In this document: one piece after another, positions 6,522 through 10,468 of the stretch | Numbering within the stretch: position 1 is the stretch's first letter | Layout: the number at the start of each line of letters is the position of its first letter | Assembly (NCBI GenBank): GCA_034437695.1 | Contig: DAOTTJ010000170.1 | Span: 1 to 10,468 of the forward strand | Source of the DNA: Paraktedonobacter sp034437695 | GTDB taxonomy: Bacteria > Chloroflexota > Ktedonobacteria > Ktedonobacterales > Ktedonobacteraceae | DNA: 10,468 bases | Direction: 5' to 3' | Program-made: the position numbers and the translations under genes | The notes under the pieces: generated by a model | Told to the model about the DNA's origin: nothing | Seen by the model: the letters and a program-made list of their open reading frames with translations, nothing else | Databases searched by the model: none

Positions 6522-6550
6522 TTGACGCTTCATTTTAGATAGTTTATAAT
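6522..6550 (+). promoter_or_regulatory. Promoter of the Fe-S carrier gene
   Basis: TTGACG (6522-6527), a 17-base spacer and a perfect TATAAT (6545-6550) make a near-consensus sigma70-type promoter. Predicted start near 6557, leaving a leader of about 160 bases before the ATG at 6719. Confidence 0.8.
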
Positions 6551-6674
6551 AGCTTCTGGAAGCGTAAGAAGAGCATCGACACGCTTGCTTCTGATTCTGC
6601 TATACTTACATAGTAAGAGGTATGCAGTCCGGCCTTAGCTGTGGCTGCGAGTGGACAGAGTACAACAAATAGTC

Positions 6675-6700
6675 CAGGGCTGAACGTCTAGTCAACCCTG
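6675..6700 (+). promoter_or_regulatory. Stem-loop just before the Fe-S carrier ribosome binding site
   Basis: CAGGG (6675-6679) pairs with CCCTG (6696-6700) and TGA (6681-6683) with TCA (6692-6694), with one C-A mismatch and an 8-base loop. It ends three bases before AGAGAGG (6704-6710), the Shine-Dalgarno sequence. It could influence translation of the long-leader transcript; modest stability. Confidence 0.3.
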
Positions 6701-6718
6701 TCAAGAGAGGCACACACG

Positions 6719-7120
6719 ATGATTGAGCAAACCGAGCCAGCTATCGTTGAGACAACTATTATTAGCATGACAGCCGCGGCGGCAAATAAAGTGCGCGAAC
6801 TGCTGGTCCAGGAAAACGATCCCAGCCTGGGTCTGCGTATCTTCGTAGCTGGTGGTGGTTGTTCAGGTCTGCAATATGGAATGACCCTCGACGAGCAGCA
6901 GGAAGGCGATACGTTGATCAGCCAGGATGGTTTTAGCGTGCTGGTTGATGAGATGAGCATTGGTTACATCGACGGAAGCGAAGTCGACTATGTTGATAGT
7001 CTGATGGGAGCTGGTTTCACTGTCAACAACCCCAACGCTGTTTCAAGCTGTGGTTGTGGGCATTCCTTCCGCACATCAGAGGGTAGTGGTGAGGCTCGTG
7101 GTTGCGGTTGCGGTCACTAA
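6719..7120 (+). CDS. A-type iron-sulfur cluster carrier (IscA/ErpA/HesB family)
   Basis: A-type carriers accept Fe-S clusters from the Suf or Isc scaffold and hand them to apo-enzymes in the cytoplasm. The 133-residue product has the three family cysteines: Cys48 in GGGCSGLQYGM, and Cys111 and Cys113 in SSCGCGHSF. The core (about residues 17-117) is of normal length. After it comes a short Gly/Ser/Glu linker and a second copy of the C-terminal motif, GCGCGH (Cys129, Cys131, His133), at the very end. This adds two extra potential ligands. AGAGAGG lies eight bases before the ATG. The gene is alone in its transcript, divergent from the S8 protease and ended by a strong terminator; no suf or isc genes are nearby. 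The family is certain. Which member (IscA, SufA or ErpA type) cannot be decided from sequence alone. Confidence 0.95.
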   Translation: MIEQTEPAIVETTIISMTAAAANKVRELLVQENDPSLGLRIFVAGGGCSGLQYGMTLDEQQEGDTLISQDGFSVLVDEMSIGYIDGSEVDYVDSLMGAGFTVNNPNAVSSCGCGHSFRTSEGSGEARGCGCGH

Positions 7121-7177
7121 TACAAATGTGATCTCGGGTGGAGTGAAGGCGAAATATTCGTCGGTGGATATGAGAAC

Positions 7178-7222
7178 AAAAAGACCTTTCCAGACGTATA
7201 CTTAATCAGGAAAGGTTTTTTT
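7178..7222 (+). terminator. Rho-independent terminator of the Fe-S carrier gene
   Basis: ACCTTTCC (7184-7191) and GGAAAGGT (7209-7216) form a perfect 8-bp stem with a 17-base loop, followed by a run of seven T (7216-7222). A-rich sequence before the left arm can pair with the T tract and makes the element potentially bidirectional. TATACT lies in the loop (7197-7202) and could be a -10 box for the next gene, but no -35 box accompanies it. Confidence 0.85.
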
Positions 7223-7254
7223 GTTATGTTTGTTTTCTGTTTGAAGGAGCTTGC

Positions 7255-7464
7255 ATGAGCAGACACCTTGCGCATCGTCCTCGCTATCGACAGATCAGAG
7301 CGTATCCACAACTTTCTCGTCATTCCCAGCGGGAATATCTGCGTCAACACTGGACGTACCGCCAGGAACGCATTCAGCACCCCAAACATCCGCCTGGCTA
7401 TGGTCTTGTGCATCTGCCCTGGGACTGGCGTGCAGTGCGTGAGGTTTTTCAGCGTCGAGCGTAA
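7255..7464 (+). CDS. Small basic protein of unknown function
   Basis: I do not recognise this 69-residue protein. It has 14 Arg, 1 Lys and 7 His against only 4 acidic residues, plus three Trp and five Tyr. Most of the positive charge is in residues 1-45, followed by a Pro/Gly turn (PKHPPGYG, 43-50) and an aromatic end (LPWDW, 54-58). There is no membrane segment or signal peptide. A nucleic-acid-binding role would fit the charge, but that is inference. The start is well supported: AAGGAG (7244-7249) lies five bases before the ATG. Two other frames overlap this stretch but lack such a site. The gene begins 32 bases after the Fe-S carrier terminator, so it depends on read-through or an unseen promoter. 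It ends three bases before the convergent receiver gene. Confidence 0.6.
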   Translation: MSRHLAHRPRYRQIRAYPQLSRHSQREYLRQHWTYRQERIQHPKHPPGYGLVHLPWDWRAVREVFQRRA

Positions 7465-7467
7465 ATG

Positions 7468-7872
7468 TTACTCGTCGTGAGCATCCTCGTCGTGAGCGAT
7501 TGCGAGCGGTTCGTTGAGCAGGCGTTTGACCAGTGCGGGCATTTCGCGCGTGAATTTAGAGTTGGCGACGGCGCGTTGTGCGCCAGCCTGAAGTGCTCGT
7601 GCTCGTGTCTCCACGTCCACGTGTGAGCCAAAGGCCAGCACGGGGTAACCGAGGGTACGTGCTTGGCGGATCGCTGCCTCCCAGTCGACGCCCTGAATGG
7701 CAGTATTAATGATCACCAGCGCCGGTTTTTCCGGCTCGCTGGTGGTCAATTTCTGGGTAAACGTCGCCAGATTGCGTGCCGTGCTGACCTCCATGTCGTG
7801 ATGGTGGAGTGTATCACGGATCTTGACGCTAAAGAAGAGGTCTTTTTCTAAAACAAGGATGTGTGTTGTCAC
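7468..7872 (-). CDS. Degenerate response-regulator receiver domain protein
   Basis: The 134 residues follow the pattern of a stand-alone CheY-like receiver: beta-1 with HILVLEKD (4-11), beta-3 with ALVIINTAIQGVDW (51-64), beta-4 with PVLAFGS (77-83) and the AGA turn (96-98). Key residues are altered. The acidic pair is Glu9/Asp11 with Lys10 between, the phosphoacceptor Asp of beta-3 is Asn56, and the conserved lysine after beta-5 is not in place. It should therefore not be phosphorylated in the usual way and is best seen as a pseudo-receiver, acting by protein contact. The start is GTG, with AGAGGA six bases upstream. The C-terminus ends in an acidic repeat AHDE-D-AHDE made by a 15-base duplication. 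No output domain and no kinase are seen nearby. The receiver fold is likely; loss of phosphorylation is inferred from the residues. Confidence 0.75.
   Translation of the reverse strand: MTTHILVLEKDLFFSVKIRDTLHHHDMEVSTARNLATFTQKLTTSEPEKPALVIINTAIQGVDWEAAIRQARTLGYPVLAFGSHVDVETRARALQAGAQRAVANSKFTREMPALVKRLLNEPLAIAHDEDAHDE
7471..7497. repeat. 15-bp unit duplication in the receiver gene 3' end
   Basis: CTCGTCGTGAGC occurs twice (7471-7482 and 7486-7497), separated by ATC. On the coding strand it gives Ala-His-Asp-Glu, Asp, Ala-His-Asp-Glu before the stop, so the acidic tail arose by a short in-frame tandem duplication. Confidence 0.7.
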
Positions 7873-7908
7873 TGTTGTCCTCTGCTTTCTTGTGCAGGTC
7901 TTTCCCCA

Positions 7909-7918
7909 TTCGCGCGAA
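7909..7918. promoter_or_regulatory. 10-bp palindrome upstream of the receiver gene
   Basis: TTCGCGCGAA is a perfect palindrome about 37 bases before the receiver GTG start. No convincing sigma70 promoter could be placed around it, so its role as an operator is speculative. Confidence 0.25.
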
Positions 7919-7947
7919 CTTTAGCTGAGGGGTACCCTCTGCACTCC

Positions 7948-7986
7948 TGTTTTGCTTGTTTCGCCGGAGGCAAAACAAGCAAAACA
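7948..7986. repeat. Long imperfect palindrome (39 bases)
   Basis: Arms 7948-7961 and 7973-7986 are perfectly complementary over 14 bases (TGTTTTGCTTGTTT and its complement). After one C-A mismatch a further GCC/GGC pair brings the stem to 18 positions around a 3-base loop. No T tract follows on either strand, so it is not a standard terminator. It belongs to a cluster of hairpins in this 283-base intergenic gap. Confidence 0.75.
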
Positions 7987-8001
7987 AAAGAAAAGGTTTG
8001 T

Positions 8002-8030
8002 TGGGGACACCCCAGAGTACCTGTTCCCCA
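8002..8030. repeat. Hairpin TGGGGACA / TGTTCCCCA
   Basis: Arms 8002-8009 and 8022-8030 pair over 8 positions with one bulged T. An alternative, tighter hairpin TGGGG-ACA-CCCCA (8002-8014) uses the same left arm, so the two structures exclude each other. Part of the same hairpin cluster. Confidence 0.45.
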
Positions 8031-8122
8031 GACAGGGTGCCGGTTGAGGGTTGCTGCCCTTAACAATCCCGCCTAGTCCCCCGGACAAGGTGTCGTCGGT
8101 TAAGGGTTGTTGCCCTTAACCG
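8023..8122. repeat. Two tandem hairpin-bearing repeat units
   Basis: Two diverged copies of one unit lie at about 8023-8064 and 8076-8122. Both have a CCCC-GACA-GGTG-type start and end in a hairpin with loop TTGYTG. Hairpin 1 pairs GTTGAGGG (8043-8050) with CCCTTAAC (8057-8064), with one G-T pair. Hairpin 2 pairs CGGTTAAGGG (8097-8106) with CCCTTAACCG (8113-8122) perfectly over 10 bp. The period is about 53-55 bases. Conserved stems with changes between copies suggest a dispersed structured repeat family of REP or MITE type rather than a terminator. No ORF or T tract is present. Confidence 0.7.
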
Positions 8123-8155
8123 TCTGCGCCTATGAGGCCTTTCCCTGGCTGGTTT

Positions 8156-8683
8156 TTAGTCGTCTGATGGTTCGTAGACTGGGTGACGGAAGAGATCGCC
8201 CAGTTCCTCGTTGATTACGTCGATATCGCGATACAACTCGGGGGTGAGAACGTGATGGTTGCCGGTGCAATACGCTTTCCCACACGGCTTCAGGTGGCTA
8301 GTTTCGAAGAGCAGGTTGCCATTTTCGACGCTGAGCCAGATGTGGCGGCGCGAGTAGCCATCGCCCCATTTTAGGAGCAAGCCATCTTTATATTCGTCGA
8401 AGCGGCCCTGGCCGTAGAGGTAGTCGCGATTAAACATATGCAGAATGGTCAGAACGTTGCTCTCTTCGATCACGCGCTCTGCTGCTTCTGACATACTGGT
8501 CGTAGCTTCCTGTGCCAGGTCCTCGGTGGGGATAAACAGTTCACGTGCAGAGTGTTGTTCTGCGCGGATCATGTGCTGGATGGCCTGTCCTTCCGTATCC
8601 GAGAGGCCGTGGCTCTGTCCCAGGATGGGCGCACGCCTGGTTCGTTCTCCCTCATTTTTGTCTCTATTGTACTGCTGTGGCAC
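8156..8683 (-). CDS. Hypothetical protein, 175 residues
   Basis: I do not recognise this protein. It starts with GTG, with AAAGG ten bases upstream, and a plausible promoter precedes it. The first 70 residues are polar and charged and probably helical or disordered. Residues 75-130 look like a compact alpha/beta domain with many aromatics (FNRDYLYGQGRFDEY, LLLKWGDGYSRRHIWLSV). Residues 134-144 contain Cys134-x4-Cys139-x3-His143-His144, which could bind a metal. The C-terminus is acidic (EPSDD). There is no signal peptide or membrane segment, so it is probably cytoplasmic. It is transcribed in the same direction as the receiver gene but is separated from it by 283 bases of hairpin repeats, so a shared operon is uncertain. 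A long plus-strand frame covering part of it lacks a ribosome binding site and is likely a shadow. Confidence 0.7.
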   Translation of the reverse strand: MPQQYNRDKNEGERTRRAPILGQSHGLSDTEGQAIQHMIRAEQHSARELFIPTEDLAQEATTSMSEAAERVIEESNVLTILHMFNRDYLYGQGRFDEYKDGLLLKWGDGYSRRHIWLSVENGNLLFETSHLKPCGKAYCTGNHHVLTPELYRDIDVINEELGDLFRHPVYEPSDD

Positions 8684-8713
8684 GTACTTACAACCTTTCT
8701 ATTGGCTAGATGG

Positions 8714-8742
8714 ACTATGGTTCTTCCTTTCATAGCTTACAA
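8714..8742 (-). promoter_or_regulatory. Possible promoter of the 175-residue hypothetical gene
   Basis: On the minus strand TTGTAA (8742-8737) and CATAGT (8719-8714) match the sigma70 boxes at four of six positions each with a 17-base spacer, giving a start near 8707 and a short leader of about 24 bases. Confidence 0.4.
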
Positions 8743-8766
8743 CGCCGTTGCCAGTCTACACAATTG

Positions 8767-8782
8767 GGCGGTGTACATCGCC
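8767..8782. promoter_or_regulatory. 16-bp near-perfect palindrome, operator candidate
   Basis: GGCGGTGTACATCGCC is symmetrical except for one G/T pair and has a TGTACA core. It lies about 25 bases upstream of the possible promoter of the hypothetical gene, inside the divergent region shared with the MFS transporter gene. Confidence 0.35.
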
Positions 8783-8823
8783 TACATGGTTTTTGTAGAA
8801 AAAGACTGGTGTGCTGAGGTGAA

Positions 8824-8843
8824 TCATAGGATGAAACCTATGA
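8824..8843. promoter_or_regulatory. Inverted repeat upstream of the MFS promoter
   Basis: TCATAGG (8824-8830) and CCTATGA (8837-8843) are perfect 7-base inverted arms with a 6-base gap. The centre lies about 65 bases before the predicted transcript start of the MFS gene, an activator-like position. The bound factor is unknown. Confidence 0.4.
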
Positions 8844-8863
8844 AATTATAATATAGCATCTAT

Positions 8864-8892
8864 TTGACATAATGAATATTAGCAGGTAAGAT
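8864..8892 (+). promoter_or_regulatory. Promoter toward the MFS transporter gene
   Basis: A perfect TTGACA (8864-8869), a 17-base spacer and TAAGAT (8887-8892) form a good sigma70-type promoter with a start near 8899. The transporter ATG is at 9177, so the leader would be about 280 bases long, much longer than needed for simple translation. Confidence 0.6.
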
Positions 8893-8920
8893 TAGGAGGG
8901 AAGCGGAGCCAGGTGGAGGA

Positions 8921-8971
8921 ATGAAGATACTTTTTGTCGCCATAGAGGCTGCTTGCGCAAAGATGCTCTAA
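8921..8971 (+). CDS. Possible 16-residue leader peptide upstream of the MFS gene
   Basis: ATG at 8921 begins a 16-codon frame, MKILFVAIEAACAKML, that ends at TAA (8969-8971) within the transporter leader. AGGTGG and GGAGG lie just upstream, but the nearest is only one base from the ATG, which is tight. A short translated ORF in the leader of an efflux gene could sense ribosome stalling. It could equally be chance or a fragment of a lost gene; the sequence resembles the first strand of a Rossmann-type protein. Confidence 0.25.
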   Translation: MKILFVAIEAACAKML

Positions 8972-9001
8972 GCGGGTGGCCGAGAGAAGGAAGCTTATTT
9001 T

Positions 9002-9031
9002 ATCTCCTACACACAATCCACGTGTAGAGAT
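9002..9031 (+). other. Stem-loop in the MFS leader
   Basis: CTACAC (9007-9012) pairs with GTGTAG (9022-9027); beyond one bulged C, ATCT (9002-9005) pairs with AGAT (9028-9031). This gives about 10 bp around a 9-base loop. No T tract follows, so it is not a simple terminator. It lies 30 bases after the possible leader ORF. Confidence 0.4.
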
Positions 9032-9129
9032 CTCCACTGACTACTTATGACAGAACCACTTAACAGAGATTGCGTGCATGCAAGCCGGGTTGATGGGGTC
9101 AGGGTGGTAAGAGAGAAGGAAAGATAGAC

Positions 9130-9176
9130 GTTCGCACAGAGGTAAAACATGTGCTGGAACGTGCGAAAGGAGAGAG
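9130..9176 (+). promoter_or_regulatory. Two mutually exclusive hairpins next to the MFS ribosome binding site
   Basis: The left segment GTTCGCAC (9130-9137) can pair in two ways. Stem A uses GTGC (9151-9154) and GAAC (9157-9160), with a 2-base bulge, and leaves the Shine-Dalgarno sequence free. Stem B pairs TTCGCAC (9131-9137) with GTGCGAA (9161-9167), which covers the first bases of AAAGGAG (9166-9172). The ATG follows at 9177. This arrangement is typical of translational switches. TTCGCAC/GTGCGAA could alternatively be a DNA operator. Confidence 0.35.
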
Positions 9177-10468
9177 ATGAATTTGTCTCAAGCGAGTATA
9201 GACCAGTCAGGAATGGCACGAAGATTTCGTCCTGCTGGCCCGCGTTATCGGTGGGTGGCCCTTTCAAATACCACACTAGGTATCTTGATGGCCACAATTA
9301 ACTCAAGCATTGTATTGATTTCCCTACCAGCTATCTTTAATGGTATTGGGATCAACCCCCTTGCGCCGGGTCAGACGAACTACCTGCTCTGGATGTTACT
9401 GGGGTATATGGTGATTACCGCGACGTTGGTAGTCTCTCTGGGGCGTATTTCCGACATGTTTGGGCGTGTTCGTTTATATAATCTCGGATTTGCCATCTTT
9501 ACAGTTGGAAGTATCCTATTGTTTGTCACCCCTGGATCGGGGGATGTTGCGGCGGTAGAGATGATTGCCTTTCGCGTCGTTCAGGCGATCGGTGGCAGCT
9601 TTTTGATGGCCAATAGCACAGCTATATTGATCGATGCTTTTCCCTTGAAACAGCGTGGTATGGCCCTGGGCATCAATCAGATGGCGGCGATTCTCGGCTC
9701 GATTCTGGGATTGATCCTGGGTGGTGTGCTGGCTGCGATTGACTGGCGGCTGATCTTTCTGGTGAGTGTGCCATTTGGCATCTTTGGGACCGCATGGGCG
9801 TACTTGATGCTGCGCGAAACCTCGGGTGTAAGTGTGCGCCAGAAGATTGACTGGCTGGGCAATATCACCTTTTTTCTAGGTTTGACGATTGCACTTATCG
9901 GTTTGACGTATGGATTGGAGCCGTATGGTAACAGTCCGATGGGTTGGGGCAATCCATTTGTCATCGGTTGTATTGTTGTAGGTATCTTGCTGCTGGTGGC
10001 TTTTGTGATGATCGAGATGAGTGTCAGCAATCCGATGTTTCGTCTGAGCCTGTTCCGTATTCGCCAGTTTAGCGCGGGAAATATCGCCAATCTTCTGGCG
10101 GCTATGGCGCGAGGTGGTTTGCAGTTTATGCTGATCATCTGGCTTCAGGGAGTCTGGCTGCCATTGCACGGCTATAGTTTTGCGGAAACGCCGCTGTGGG
10201 CCGGGATCTATATGTTGCCGATGATGGCAGGTTTTATTGTGATTGGACCCTTGAGTGGCGTGCTTTCCGACCGCCTGGGTCAGCGTCTGTTTGCCGTCAC
10301 AGGCATGTTGCTCCAGGTTGTGGGCTTTGTGCTTTTGACCTTGCTGCCGGCGAACTTTGATTATATCTGGTTTGCGCTGGTGCTGGTCATCATGGGTCTG
10401 GGGCAGGGGATGTTCTCTGCGCCTAACACTACACTCTCGATGAATAGTGTGCCGCCGGAGCAGCGTGG
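9177..10468 (+). CDS. MFS drug-efflux transporter, DHA2 (14-TM) type; 3' end beyond the window
   Basis: The 430 visible residues form a multi-span inner-membrane protein that should use the proton gradient to export drugs or other small amphipathic compounds. MFS signatures are present: a first helix with LMATINSSIVLISLPAI (37-53), corresponding to the DHA2 LDxTIVNVALP motif but lacking its acidic residue; motif A GRISDMFGR (89-97) between helices 2 and 3; motif B around RVVQAIGG (133-140); and a motif C-like GSILGLILGG (174-183) followed by DWRLIF (189-194), characteristic of DHA2 members. A second cytoplasmic GVLSDRLGQR motif in the second half repeats motif A. AAAGGAG lies four bases before the ATG. 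The frame is open to the window end, so the last helices are missing. A long structured leader and an upstream inverted repeat point to regulated expression. Family clear; substrate unknown. Confidence 0.93.
   Translation, partial: MNLSQASIDQSGMARRFRPAGPRYRWVALSNTTLGILMATINSSIVLISLPAIFNGIGINPLAPGQTNYLLWMLLGYMVITATLVVSLGRISDMFGRVRLYNLGFAIFTVGSILLFVTPGSGDVAAVEMIAFRVVQAIGGSFLMANSTAILIDAFPLKQRGMALGINQMAAILGSILGLILGGVLAAIDWRLIFLVSVPFGIFGTAWAYLMLRETSGVSVRQKIDWLGNITFFLGLTIALIGLTYGLEPYGNSPMGWGNPFVIGCIVVGILLLVAFVMIEMSVSNPMFRLSLFRIRQFSAGNIANLLAAMARGGLQFMLIIWLQGVWLPLHGYSFAETPLWAGIYMLPMMAGFIVIGPLSGVLSDRLGQRLFAVTGMLLQVVGFVLLTLLPANFDYIWFALVLVIMGLGQGMFSAPNTTLSMNSVPPEQR

Noticed and set aside
7268..7480. Alternative overlapping plus-strand frames at 7251-7480
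   Set aside because: Only the frame starting at 7255 has a properly spaced AAGGAG; the others lack a start signal.
7948..8122. Reading the hairpin cluster as a CRISPR array or as terminators
   Set aside because: There are only two diverged units with no unique spacers of regular size, and no T tract follows any stem.
9048..9128. A 26-codon frame (ATG near 9048) in the MFS leader
   Set aside because: No Shine-Dalgarno sequence precedes it, and its composition is unremarkable.
9677..10138. A 153-codon minus-strand frame opposite the MFS transporter
   Set aside because: The plus strand has an obvious membrane transporter with family motifs and a good ribosome binding site; the reverse frame is low-complexity shadow.

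Overview
The window looks like bacterial chromosome of moderate GC content. The gene mix is compatible with Chloroflexota, most likely class Ktedonobacteria: a bacterial deoxyhypusine-synthase-like enzyme next to uvrB, an A-type iron-sulfur carrier with an unusual Cys-Gly-rich tail, a LuxI-type acyltransferase with long terminal extensions, and hairpin-rich intergenic repeats. The taxonomic assignment is inference from gene content and protein style; no marker RNA gene is present.

Layout. Positions 1-54 hold the first 18 codons of a minus-strand gene that leaves the window on the left. Positions 264-1076 (minus) encode a LuxI-family N-acyl-homoserine-lactone synthase homologue with all the family signature residues. 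Positions 1077-1401 are intergenic and carry its promoter, a 17-bp tandem duplication and a terminator for the next gene. A minus-strand run follows: a subtilisin-like S8 protease (6362 to 4713), then uvrB (4619 to 2631), then a deoxyhypusine/homospermidine-synthase-like gene (2526 to 1402), with gaps of about 95-105 bases. The S8 gene is divergent from an IscA/ErpA/HesB-type Fe-S carrier (6719-7120, plus). Their two near-consensus sigma70-type promoters stand back to back around a 10-bp palindrome. The carrier gene ends at a strong terminator, which is followed at once by a small basic-protein gene (7255-7464) with a very good ribosome binding site. Convergent to it is a degenerate response-regulator receiver gene (7872 to 7468). 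Then come a cluster of hairpin repeats (7948-8122) and an unrecognised 175-residue gene (8683 to 8156, minus). A roughly 490-base divergent intergenic region leads to a DHA2-type MFS efflux transporter (9177 to the right edge, incomplete).

How the parts may work together. No single pathway joins them. uvrB is housekeeping DNA repair, the deoxyhypusine-synthase homologue is probably polyamine metabolism, and the Fe-S carrier is cofactor assembly. The parts most worth attention are the LuxI-like gene with its palindrome-marked neighbourhood, the shared S8/Fe-S-carrier promoter region, the phosphoacceptor-less receiver, and the long MFS leader with a possible short leader ORF and two mutually exclusive hairpins, one of which reaches the Shine-Dalgarno sequence. 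No CRISPR array, tRNA, rRNA, transposase or phage gene was seen, and I could not identify a clearly new multi-gene system.
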